This document shows positions 15,620-23,912 of a DNA stretch of 51,646 nucleotides, piece by piece. The stretch comes from Roseibium sp. (lineage in GTDB: Bacteria; Pseudomonadota; Alphaproteobacteria; Rhizobiales; Stappiaceae). The DNA is taken from contig JAEPML010000029.1 of the NCBI GenBank assembly GCA_017643925.1, positions 1 through 51,646 of the forward strand, given 5' to 3'. Position 1 is the stretch's first letter, and the number at the start of each line of letters is the position of its first letter. The translations under genes and the position numbers were made by a program. The notes under the pieces are model-generated. The model had not been told where the DNA came from. It did not search any database and was given only the letters and a program-made list of their open reading frames with translations.

Positions 15620-16636
15620 ATGGGCGCTTTGAAATTGAAAGCTGTACTGGTGTCCGCCGCGCTATCGACTGCTGTACTGTCAGCAATGCCGGCGAATGCA
15701 AACGGACTGAAATGTGAGCCGGGTGAAACCTACATCATGAATGTCATGGTTTCCGGTCACCCCTACTGGGTCCCTGTCTATCAGGGCTTCAAGCAGGCTG
15801 CTGAAGCTTTTGGCTGTGAAACCGTCTTCTCCGGCACTCCGGACTACGACATCACCAAACAGATCGCGTCCTTCGAACAGGACATGGTGAAACAGCCGGC
15901 CGGTATCCTGGTTCATCCGATGCAGTCGGACCCGTTCATCGAGCCGATCAACCGCGCGATTGAAAGCGGCACCCAGATTGTCACTTTCGCTGCCGACTCT
16001 CCGAAATCGAACCGGACGTCCTACATCACCTCTGACAACCTGGCCGAAGCCAAGTTTGCAGCCGAGGAAATCGTCAAGCAGATTGGCGACAGCGCGGAAT
16101 ACGCCGTTCTGGAAAACCCGGGCCAGTCGAACCACGACCTGCGTGTGACGGCTCTCATCTCCTACATGGAAGACAACTACCCGAACATGAAGCTGGTCGG
16201 CCGCCAGGCGACCAACCAGGACAGCAACGCCGCGTACCGCGCAACCGCCTCCATTCTTCAGGCGAACCCGAATCTCGGGGCTCTCTGGATCCCGGAAGCA
16301 GGTTCTGCCGAAGGTGCCGTGGCCGCCGTGCTTGAAGCGGAAGCCAAGGTTCTGATCATGCATGCGGACGTCACCCCGACGACGCTGGAGCACATCAAGG
16401 CCGGCAACATCCACATGGCCTTGAACCCGAACCAGGGCATGCAGGGTTTCATGGGCTTCATGGCGACGTTCCTGGCCGCTCACTCGGACGTGTTCGATCC
16501 GTTCAACGACTACAAGGTCTCCGGCTACAACCCGGTTCAGATCCCTTACGTTGACAACGGCTTTGCTGTCATCACCAAGGACAATGCCGACAGCTTTGAC
16601 CTGAACACCTACATGGACGGCCGCGACCCGAGCTGA
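15620..16636 (+). CDS. Ribose-type ABC transporter substrate-binding protein
   Basis: A 338-residue periplasmic binding protein of the ribose/galactose cluster (Peripla_BP_4). The signal peptide spans about residues 1-30 (LKLKAVLVSAALSTAVLSAMPANAN, cut after ANA). The mature protein shows GHPYWVPVYQGFKQAAEAFGCE and an ILVHPMQSDPFIEPINRAI hinge-side segment. The start ATG at 15620 has GGGAGG 5 nt upstream. It is the first gene of a long operon that encodes its own kinase, dehydrogenase and aldolase, so the ligand is probably an unphosphorylated sugar or polyol. A 13-bp stem-loop follows the gene. The ligand cannot be read from the sequence. Confidence 0.9.
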   Translation: MGALKLKAVLVSAALSTAVLSAMPANANGLKCEPGETYIMNVMVSGHPYWVPVYQGFKQAAEAFGCETVFSGTPDYDITKQIASFEQDMVKQPAGILVHPMQSDPFIEPINRAIESGTQIVTFAADSPKSNRTSYITSDNLAEAKFAAEEIVKQIGDSAEYAVLENPGQSNHDLRVTALISYMEDNYPNMKLVGRQATNQDSNAAYRATASILQANPNLGALWIPEAGSAEGAVAAVLEAEAKVLIMHADVTPTTLEHIKAGNIHMALNPNQGMQGFMGFMATFLAAHSDVFDPFNDYKVSGYNPVQIPYVDNGFAVITKDNADSFDLNTYMDGRDPS

Positions 16637-16671
16637 CCTCAAGTCCGGGGTGCGTCAGTGCCCCAAACTTG

Positions 16672-16709
16672 CGGGCTGCCTGTGGAACAGCAAGCGCACA
16701 GGCAGCCCG
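16672..16709 (+). other. Perfect 13-bp stem-loop after the binding-protein gene
   Basis: Arms CGGGCTGCCTGTG (16672-16684) and CACAGGCAGCCCG (16697-16709) pair perfectly around a 12-nt loop. No U-tract follows (ATTTCC), so it is unlikely to be a full terminator. It sits in the 109-nt gap between the binding-protein and ATPase genes and probably protects the 3' end of the binding-protein mRNA from exonucleases, giving differential expression within the operon. Confidence 0.7.
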
Positions 16710-16745
16710 ATTTCCGAAGACCTTCATGAGCAGAGTGTTTCAGTC

Positions 16746-18269
16746 ATGCGTGATGACGTGATCCTCCAGATTTCGAACCTGAGCAAGTCGTTCGGTCCGG
16801 TCCGTGCGCTGAAAGGCGTCGACTTCGAACTCCGCAAGGGGGAGATCCACGCGATCGCTGGTGAAAACGGCGCTGGAAAGTCGACCTTGATGAATGTGAT
16901 CGACGGGATCCTGCAGCCGGATGAGGGCGAGATCATCTTCGACGGAAAGGCCGTCAGGATCACGTCTCCGACCATGGCGCAGAAACTCGGCATCGGCTTT
17001 GTTCATCAGGAAATCGCATTGTGTCCGGATGTGTCGGTGGCGGAAAACATCTTCATGGCCACGACCAATGTCAGCCGCTCGTTCCTGATGGACTACAAGG
17101 CGCTTGAAAGGAAAGCGGCCGATGTCCTGGGACAGCTGAGCGACATCAATCCCGCCACGCTGGTCCGCAACCTGTCGATCTCCCATCAGCAACTGGTCGA
17201 GATCGCCAAGGCCCTGACGCTGGATTGTCGCATCCTGATCCTGGATGAACCAACCGCGGCCCTGACCGAAAAGGAAGCCCAGATCCTCTTCGGGATCATG
17301 AGGCAGCTGGCGGACAGGGGCATATCAATCATCTACATTTCCCACCGCATGGTCGAAATATTCGACAATTGCGACCGGGTCTCGGTCTATCGCGACGGAA
17401 CTTACATCACGACCCAGGACGTCGCCGACATTCAACCGAGTGACGTGGTCAACGCCATGGTCGGGCGGGTGATCGACGACCTCTATCCGAAGAAACAGTC
17501 GGAGGCCGAAAAGTCCGACGACATCATCCTCGATGTGCGCAACCTGTCCGAGCGCACGCGCTTCAAGGATGTGTCCTTTCGGCTCGAGAAGGGAGAGATC
17601 CTGGGGATTGCCGGTCTGATCGGCGCCGGACGCAGCGAAATCGTCAAAGGGATCTGCAAGCTAGAAGGTGAAGACCTGAGCGGAGAAGTCACCCTGAACG
17701 GCAAGACACTCGACGTAGGGTCCTATCGCGACAGCATCGCCGAAGGCGTGGTCTATCTGTCCGAGGATCGGAAGGGGGACGGCGTCTTCTTGGACATGTC
17801 AATTGCCTCCAACATCTCGGCTCTCAAGCCCGAACAGGTGGCGAATGCCCTCGGTTTGATCCAGAAACAGCGCGAAGACGAGCAGGCACAGGAGCTGGGT
17901 GACCGGCTCAACCTGAAATGCGGCACCTTGTCGGACCCGGTGTCCTCGCTCTCCGGTGGCAACCAGCAGAAGGTTGCCATTGCCAAGATGCTCTCCGTCA
18001 ATCCGAAACTGATTTTTCTAGACGAACCGACACGCGGTGTTGATGTCGGCGCCAAGGCCGAGATTCACCGCATATTGCGCAATCTTGCGCGCAGCGGCGT
18101 CGGCATCGTCGTGATTTCCTCTGAACTGCCGGAACTGATCGGCGTCTGTGATCGCGTGCTTGTCGTCCGGGAGGGACGCATCAGCGGCGAGGTCACCGGC
18201 GACGAGATGACGGAAGAAAACATCATGCACCTGGCGTCGGTCGGCGGCGCGCAGGCAACGATACACTAA
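16746..18269 (+). CDS. Ribose-type ABC transporter tandem ATP-binding protein
   Basis: A tandem ATPase of the RbsA family, 507 residues. Half one has Walker A GENGAGKST, the segment SISHQQLVEIAKAL and Walker B ILILDEPTAAL. Half two has the degenerate Walker A GLIGAGRSE, the signature LSGGNQQKVAIAKML and Walker B LIFLDEPTRGVD. I chose the ATG at 16746 (MRDDVILQISNLSKSFGP) because the upstream extension to 16650 runs through the stem-loop and has no family similarity. The SD is weak. It powers the importer with the flanking binding protein and permease. Confidence 0.9.
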   Translation: MRDDVILQISNLSKSFGPVRALKGVDFELRKGEIHAIAGENGAGKSTLMNVIDGILQPDEGEIIFDGKAVRITSPTMAQKLGIGFVHQEIALCPDVSVAENIFMATTNVSRSFLMDYKALERKAADVLGQLSDINPATLVRNLSISHQQLVEIAKALTLDCRILILDEPTAALTEKEAQILFGIMRQLADRGISIIYISHRMVEIFDNCDRVSVYRDGTYITTQDVADIQPSDVVNAMVGRVIDDLYPKKQSEAEKSDDIILDVRNLSERTRFKDVSFRLEKGEILGIAGLIGAGRSEIVKGICKLEGEDLSGEVTLNGKTLDVGSYRDSIAEGVVYLSEDRKGDGVFLDMSIASNISALKPEQVANALGLIQKQREDEQAQELGDRLNLKCGTLSDPVSSLSGGNQQKVAIAKMLSVNPKLIFLDEPTRGVDVGAKAEIHRILRNLARSGVGIVVISSELPELIGVCDRVLVVREGRISGEVTGDEMTEENIMHLASVGGAQATIH

Positions 18270-18282
18270 GGGTGGGAATACC

Positions 18283-19284
18283 ATGGAAGACGCAGTCTCC
18301 CTGACCGGAACACAAGACACAAAGGCAGATGGTCCTTCGCTGATCCGCCGGATCTTGCGCATGCGCGAAACCGGACTGATCGCGATCATCCTGCTGCTGT
18401 TTATCGTGATGTCCTTTGCCTCACCCTACTTCCTCACCTGGGTCAACATGCGGGCAATGGTGATGGCCTTCGCGGTGGAAGGCATTGTCGTGGTGGGGAT
18501 GACCATCCTGCTCATATCGGGTGGCATCGACCTGTCGGTCGGATCCGTGACCGCCCTGGCCATGGTGATTGCCGGTTGGCTCTTCTTGAACGGGGTTGAT
18601 CCCTGGGTGGCTTCCGCCATTTCCATAGCGGCCTGTACCGGCATCGGCGCTTTCATGGGCTTCTTCACGACACGGATCGGCCTCCACCACTTTATCGTCT
18701 CGCTAGGTGTGATGGTGATCGCGCGGGGTGCCTGTCTCCTCGGGACGGGCGGCAGACCGCTCGGCCTTTACACCCTGCCGCCGGAGTTCAAGTTTATCGG
18801 CCAGGGTTCGATAGGTCCGATCCCGGTCGTCATCATCCTGTTCATCGTCGTTGTCGTAGCCTTCGACTTCATGCTTCGCCGCACGACGATGTTCCGGAAA
18901 GTGTTCTATACAGGCAGCAACGAAAAAGCCGCCGCCTATTCGGGCATTCGCACCAAGAAGGTCGTGTTCCTGACCACGACGTTGTGTTCGGCCCTGTGCG
19001 GCTTTGCCGGGATCATCTACATGGCACGCTTCGGGTCTGCACAACCGACTTTCGGCATCGGCATGGAACTGAACGTGATTGCGGCAGCCGTGATCGGCGG
19101 GGCAAGTCTTTCGGGCGGTTCGGGCACGATTTTCGGGGCGATCCTGGGCGCGGTGCTTCTGTCGGTCGTCTCCAGTTCACTCGCACTGCTGGATGTCTCG
19201 GTCTACTGGCAGGACATCATTCGGGGTTCGATCCTGCTCGCCGCAGTGTCCATCGACCACTATCTCGTCAAGAAACGTGCCTGA
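18283..19284 (+). CDS. Ribose-type ABC transporter permease
   Basis: A BPD_transp_2 family permease of 333 residues with eight to ten hydrophobic helices. Family markers are LLISGGIDLSVGSVTALAMVIAG (about residues 70-92) and VIGGASLSGGSGTIFGAILGAVLL near the C-terminus. It starts 13 nt after the ATPase gene and is followed 27 nt later by the SorC regulator. It is similar in type to RbsC and EryF. Confidence 0.9.
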   Translation: MEDAVSLTGTQDTKADGPSLIRRILRMRETGLIAIILLLFIVMSFASPYFLTWVNMRAMVMAFAVEGIVVVGMTILLISGGIDLSVGSVTALAMVIAGWLFLNGVDPWVASAISIAACTGIGAFMGFFTTRIGLHHFIVSLGVMVIARGACLLGTGGRPLGLYTLPPEFKFIGQGSIGPIPVVIILFIVVVVAFDFMLRRTTMFRKVFYTGSNEKAAAYSGIRTKKVVFLTTTLCSALCGFAGIIYMARFGSAQPTFGIGMELNVIAAAVIGGASLSGGSGTIFGAILGAVLLSVVSSSLALLDVSVYWQDIIRGSILLAAVSIDHYLVKKRA

Positions 19285-19311
19285 TCCGGCGTCGCGAAAG
19301 AGGGTTTCCTG

Positions 19312-20292
19312 ATGGCAGACAAGAAAAACGATATCGAGCTGATGCGTCAGATGCACACGGTGCTGGTGCTGCATTTCCTGGAAGGCAGGAAGCAGTCGGA
19401 AATCGCTGAAACGCTCAACCTGTCCACGTCCAAGGTCAACCGGTTGATCACGCAGGGTCGCAAGCTGGGCATGGTCAAGATCGATATCGAGAACCCCTTC
19501 CAGAGGCTGACCGATCTGGAGGCGCTGCTCGAGGACCAGGTCCCGTTGAACCGGGCGCTGGTGACCTCTGTCGTTCCCGGAAGTCCGGATACGACGCTGA
19601 AGCAGGTTGGACTGGCGGCCGCCAATCATCTCATCGAGACGATCCGGGACGGCGATGTCATCGCCATATCAGGCGGCAAGGCGGTCAGCGCCGTCGTCCA
19701 GAACATCGACACGGACAAGAAATTCGACGTTACCGTTGTTCCCCTGACCGGCGGCGTCCAGGGCAAATTCTACACTGACGTCAATCATCTGGCGACACAG
19801 CTGGCCGACCGCCTGGGCGGTTCGGCGGTTCTTGTGCACGCGCCCCTCTTCGCCGAAAGCCGGGAGCAGCGCGACATGCTGATGGATGTCGCCTCGATCA
19901 AGCAGGCCTTTGAAACAGCCCGCCAGGCGAATGTTGCCCTGGTTGGTGTCGGGTCGATCCAGACCCCGGGCTCGAGTTATTACGACCTGCATCCCATGTC
20001 TGAAAGCGACCGCAAGATGCTCGTCGGAACTGGTGTAACGGCCGAGTTCCTCGCTCACTTGATGAAGCAGGACGGCACGGTCGCCGACTACGCACTGAAT
20101 TCGCGCCTGGTGGCTTTGAAGCCGGAAGAACTCAGGCAGTGCAAACGGGTCATCGGGGTCGCATCGGGCGAGGAAAAGGTGATGCCGATCCGGGCCGTTC
20201 TGAACGGCCACCACATAGATTCACTCATTCTGGACGAAGACACCGCCAGCGAAGTTCTGGCAGCAACGGAAGGTGCTCAAAATGTTGCATGA
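19312..20292 (+). CDS. SorC/DeoR-type sugar-binding transcriptional regulator
   Basis: A 326-residue SorC-family regulator. The N-terminal HTH is at about 14-50 (VLHFLEGRKQSEIAETLNLSTSKVNRLITQGRKLGMVKI). The C-terminal sugar-phosphate-binding domain shows GDVIAISGGKAVSAVVQ and VVPLTGGVQG. Members such as EryD, LsrR and DeoR are repressors that sense phosphorylated intermediates of the pathway they control. Here the family's kinase partner is encoded in the same operon. The start ATG at 19312 has GAGG 8 nt upstream. The likely operator is at 15444-15472. The 3' end overlaps the aldo/keto reductase start by 11 nt. Confidence 0.88.
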   Translation: MADKKNDIELMRQMHTVLVLHFLEGRKQSEIAETLNLSTSKVNRLITQGRKLGMVKIDIENPFQRLTDLEALLEDQVPLNRALVTSVVPGSPDTTLKQVGLAAANHLIETIRDGDVIAISGGKAVSAVVQNIDTDKKFDVTVVPLTGGVQGKFYTDVNHLATQLADRLGGSAVLVHAPLFAESREQRDMLMDVASIKQAFETARQANVALVGVGSIQTPGSSYYDLHPMSESDRKMLVGTGVTAEFLAHLMKQDGTVADYALNSRLVALKPEELRQCKRVIGVASGEEKVMPIRAVLNGHHIDSLILDEDTASEVLAATEGAQNVA

Positions 20293-21277
20293 CATGCTGA
20301 CACGAAAGATCGGTCAATCAGGGATCGATGCCTCGGCCGTTGGCCTGGGCACCTGGGCCATCGGCGGCTGGATGTGGGGGGGAACCGATGAAACCCGTTC
20401 CATAGAAGCCATTCAGGCCTCGATCGACGAGGGTATCAGCCTGATCGACACGGCGCCGGCCTATGGTCAGGGTCTTGCGGAAGAGATTGTCGGCAAGGCG
20501 CTGAAAGGCCGACGTGACAAGGTCGTCCTGGCGACTAAATGCGGATTGGTCTGGCACACCCGGAAGGGCAATCACTTCTTCGACTATGACGGCAAGCCGG
20601 TCCATCGCTATCTCGGCAAGGATGCGATCGTCTACGAGGTCGAGGAAAGCCTGAAACGCCTGGGGACCGACTACATTGATCACTACATCACCCATTGGCA
20701 GGACCCCACCACCCCGATCGACGAAACGATGGCGGCGCTCGAGCAACTCAAGTCTCAGGGCAAGATCCGCTCCATCGGGGCAAGCAACACCAGTGTCGAG
20801 GACCTGAAAGCCTATGTAGCGGCCGGGCAGCTCGATGCGATCCAGGAAGAATACAGCATGGTGAAACGCGACATTGAAGCAAGCCATGTTCCTGTCTGCC
20901 TGGAGGCAGGTGTTTCCATGCTGAGCTATTCATCGCTCGCACTGGGACTTCTGACCGGAAAAATCGGACCGGACAGAACCTTCAGCGGGGACGATCAGCG
21001 CAAGGACAATCCGCGCTTTTCGATCGAGAACCGGCAGAAGGTTGCCCGACTGATGGAAACCATCGCACCCATTGCCGAGGCGCATGAAGCCAGCAAGGCC
21101 CAGGTCGTGATTGCCTGGACCCTGCAGCAGCCCGGCATAACATTCTCACTTTGCGGAGCGCGGGATGCAGGCCAGGCAGTTGAAAACGCCCGGGCCGGAC
21201 GGCTTCGTTTGTCGCAATCAGATCTGGATGCCATCAGCACAGCAGCACAAACCCATCTGAGCCAGCTGGCCGCCTGA
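20282..21277 (+). CDS. Aldo/keto reductase
   Basis: A 331-residue (beta/alpha)8 NADPH-dependent oxidoreductase of the IolS/YhdN-like AKR group. The catalytic tetrad is visible: Asp and Tyr in LIDTAPAYGQG, Lys in VLATKCGL and His in DHYITHWQDP. The ATG at 20282 has GGAAGG 8 nt upstream, within the 3' end of the SorC gene, with an 11-nt overlap, so the two are probably translationally coupled. It may reduce an aldehyde released by the downstream aldolase or interconvert the imported sugar and its alcohol. The substrate is unknown. Confidence 0.87.
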   Translation: MLHDMLTRKIGQSGIDASAVGLGTWAIGGWMWGGTDETRSIEAIQASIDEGISLIDTAPAYGQGLAEEIVGKALKGRRDKVVLATKCGLVWHTRKGNHFFDYDGKPVHRYLGKDAIVYEVEESLKRLGTDYIDHYITHWQDPTTPIDETMAALEQLKSQGKIRSIGASNTSVEDLKAYVAAGQLDAIQEEYSMVKRDIEASHVPVCLEAGVSMLSYSSLALGLLTGKIGPDRTFSGDDQRKDNPRFSIENRQKVARLMETIAPIAEAHEASKAQVVIAWTLQQPGITFSLCGARDAGQAVENARAGRLRLSQSDLDAISTAAQTHLSQLAA

Positions 21278-21351
21278 TCCAACCGCGCCAGGCGCACACT
21301 GAAAAAGCAAATCAAGGGACGTCGAACGAGTTTTCGGCGAACGGGAGACCT

Positions 21352-23097
21352 ATGTCCGATCAACGGCAGAAAAACTGGGACAGCTTGCGCACCGACAGTG
21401 CGTTCGATGTCGTTGTCGTCGGCGGCGGCATCAATGGCATAGGTGTCTACCGTGAACTGGCGCTGCAGGGTCTGCGGGTTCTACTGGTCGAGCGGAACGA
21501 CTTCTGCTCCGGGTGCAGCGCGGCGCCGTCGCGGATGATCCATGGAGGTCTGAGGTACCTGGAGAACGGAGAGTTCGATCTTGTTCGCGAGTCCTTGCGC
21601 GAGCGGGATGCACTCCTGGAAAATGCGCCGCATCTGGTTCATCCGCTTCCCACCGTCATTCCCATCAAGTCGGTTTTCTCTGGTCTTTTGAATTCGGCGG
21701 CCAGCTTCTTCGGCCTGTCCGGTAAACCGTCAAGCCGCGGCGCCTTGCCCATCAAGCTTGGGCTTTCGCTTTATGACTGGGTCACGCGCAAGCGGCGTCT
21801 TTTGCCCACGCACGCATTCATGGGCCGCAAGGCCACACGGGCCAAATGGCCCAAACTGATGCCCGACCTGAAATTCTCCGCAACCTATCACGACGCCTGG
21901 ATCAGTCACCCGGAGCGCCTTGGAATGGAGCTGATCCGGGATACGGAAAAACACAGCCCAGCCTGCCTGGCTCTGAACTATGCCGAGATAGCACCAAGTG
22001 AAGGTGGCGGGTTCAAGGTCTCCAATCTCCGCAACGGCGAAATCGAAACCGTGACGGCCAGGATCGTTGTCAATGCAACCGGAGCCTGGCTGGATGAGAC
22101 AATCCGGCAGATCAGCGGCAACGTGAAGCGAGAACGGCTGGTTTCGGGGACCAAGGGATCTCATCTCATCATCGACAATCCGGAAATGGTGGAAGCCCTG
22201 GCCGGCCACATGGTCTATTTCGAAAACGGCGATGGACGAGTCTGTATCGTATTTCCATATCTCGGCAAGGTGCTGGCCGGGTCGACAGACATTCGGGTCA
22301 ATTCCGCGTCGCGTGTCCGCTGCGAGGACGAGGAACGGGATTACATCCTGGACTCATTGCGCCTCGTGTTCCCGGAGATCGCCATCGGTGTCGAGGACAT
22401 TGTCTTCAGCTATGCCGGCATTCGCCCGCTTCCAAAAAGCGATCATGATTTCACCGGGCGCATTTCCCGCGGCCACCACACCAGGCGCCTCGAAGGCCAG
22501 GTGCCCCAATTGTGCATGGTGGGCGGCAAATGGACGACGTTCAGGGCCTTTGCAGAGCAAACGGCCGACGAAGTCCTGACGGAGCTTCGGCGGCCGAGAA
22601 AGACGAATACTCTCAATGTCCCGATTGGCGGCGGGCAGGTGTTCCCCAAGGACCAGACCTTGCTCGAAAAGGCGTTGGTGCGGGAATTCTCCGTTACTCC
22701 GGAGCGCGCGCGCTACCTCGCACGAACCTATGGAACCGCTGCCGCAGATCTTCAGAAATTCTGCATTGCTGAAGGAGCCGATCAACCGGTCAACGGAAGT
22801 GCCCTGACCCGGAACGAAGCAATCTATCTGATCCGAAACGAGTTGGTGGAAACCCTGTCGGATCTCGTTCTGCGGCGGACGTCCCTGGCGATCGACGGCA
22901 GCCTGTCTCTCGACATCATCGACCAGCTCACCCGGCTGGTCCTGGAGGAGAAACACCTCACCCGGCACGAGGCGGAAGAGCAACGCTCGAGCCTCATTCA
23001 GGAACTTGGCGATTATCAAGGTGTCTCGTTGCAGATGCTGGAAGCGCGTAATCAAAATTGGAGTGACGAATGCGTGTTAGCACAAAAGCCCGCATGA
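21352..23097 (+). CDS. GlpD/EryB-like FAD-dependent (sugar-alcohol) phosphate dehydrogenase
   Basis: A 581-residue FAD oxidoreductase of the glycerol-3-phosphate dehydrogenase family. The dinucleotide fold is FDVVVVGGGINGIGVYRELALQGLRVLLVER (about 18-48), followed by the family motif SRMIHGGLRYLENGEFDLVRESLRER. A central substrate-binding part carries GTKGSHLII and FSYAGIRPLPK, and a C-terminal helical DAO_C-like domain follows. GlpD oxidises glycerol-3-P and EryB a tetritol phosphate, passing electrons to quinone. With the FGGY kinase in this operon, oxidation of a polyol phosphate to a ketose phosphate is likely. It is longer than GlpD (about 500). Its last 28 nt overlap the aldolase gene. 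Confidence 0.85.
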   Translation: MSDQRQKNWDSLRTDSAFDVVVVGGGINGIGVYRELALQGLRVLLVERNDFCSGCSAAPSRMIHGGLRYLENGEFDLVRESLRERDALLENAPHLVHPLPTVIPIKSVFSGLLNSAASFFGLSGKPSSRGALPIKLGLSLYDWVTRKRRLLPTHAFMGRKATRAKWPKLMPDLKFSATYHDAWISHPERLGMELIRDTEKHSPACLALNYAEIAPSEGGGFKVSNLRNGEIETVTARIVVNATGAWLDETIRQISGNVKRERLVSGTKGSHLIIDNPEMVEALAGHMVYFENGDGRVCIVFPYLGKVLAGSTDIRVNSASRVRCEDEERDYILDSLRLVFPEIAIGVEDIVFSYAGIRPLPKSDHDFTGRISRGHHTRRLEGQVPQLCMVGGKWTTFRAFAEQTADEVLTELRRPRKTNTLNVPIGGGQVFPKDQTLLEKALVREFSVTPERARYLARTYGTAAADLQKFCIAEGADQPVNGSALTRNEAIYLIRNELVETLSDLVLRRTSLAIDGSLSLDIIDQLTRLVLEEKHLTRHEAEEQRSSLIQELGDYQGVSLQMLEARNQNWSDECVLAQKPA

Positions 23098-23912
23098 ACC
23101 GGATGTTCACGCATGGCGGCTGCCTTGACGTGGCCATTGACCATGGCGTTTGCAACGAACCGAGCTTCATGGTCGGCCTGGAAGACATGGCTGGCGTAGT
23201 TGACACCCTTGTCGATGCAAAACCGGATGCCATCCAGATGGCTTATGGGCAGGCAGACCTGCTGCAGAACCGACCGGAAAAGGACAAGCCGGCCCTGGTG
23301 ATGCGGATCGATATGGGCAATCCCTACAACGACCAGCGCCACCGGATCATGTGGTCGATACTGCAAAATGCCGACGAACCGATCATCGGCGCACTCGAGA
23401 TGGATGCCGCCTGTGTGGTGGTAAATCTCTTCATGCTGCCGGATGAGCCGGAGCTCTTCCGTCAATGCGTCGAAAACATCTCCCGTGTGCGCGCGGCCTG
23501 CCACAAATACGGCATGCCGCTGATGATCGAGCCACTGGTCATGCTGCCCAATGAGGTCCGGGGTGGATATCAGGTTGACGGCAACGCGGAGAAAATTGTC
23601 ACTCTGGTTCGCTTGGCAAGTGAAATGGGAGCGGACATCATCAAGGCGGATCCGACCGAGAACCCCGAAGACTTTCACCGGGTGGTCGAAGCGGCGCGGG
23701 TGCCGGTCCTGGTGCGCGGCGGTGGCAAGGAAGACCTGAAAACCGTTCTGCGAAAGTCCGCGGCGCTCATGAAACAGGGAGCCAAGGGAATGGTCTATGG
23801 CCGGAACATCTATCAGCACGCCAATCCGCGTGCGGTTGTCGCCGCCCTGATGGCCATGATCCATCAGGGGGCAGATGGCGACGAAGCCTGGGATATCTAC
23901 AATCGTGGTTGA
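23070..23912 (+). CDS. Class I (DhnA/LsrF-like) aldolase
   Basis: A 280-residue TIM-barrel aldolase of the DeoC/FbaB/LacD-type DhnA group. DVAIDHGV near residue 20 matches the family DHG segment. Lys192 in GADIIKADPTEN is at the position of the Schiff-base lysine, and VPVLVRGGGKED and GAKGMVYGRNIYQ form the phosphate-binding end. It is predicted to split a phosphorylated ketose, probably releasing DHAP or a similar triose and an aldehyde. The ATG at 23070 has GGAG 7 nt upstream and overlaps the FAD dehydrogenase by 28 nt; its own end overlaps the kinase. It resembles LsrF of the AI-2 operon in type, but the context differs. Confidence 0.82.
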   Translation: MRVSTKARMNRMFTHGGCLDVAIDHGVCNEPSFMVGLEDMAGVVDTLVDAKPDAIQMAYGQADLLQNRPEKDKPALVMRIDMGNPYNDQRHRIMWSILQNADEPIIGALEMDAACVVVNLFMLPDEPELFRQCVENISRVRAACHKYGMPLMIEPLVMLPNEVRGGYQVDGNAEKIVTLVRLASEMGADIIKADPTENPEDFHRVVEAARVPVLVRGGGKEDLKTVLRKSAALMKQGAKGMVYGRNIYQHANPRAVVAALMAMIHQGADGDEAWDIYNRG

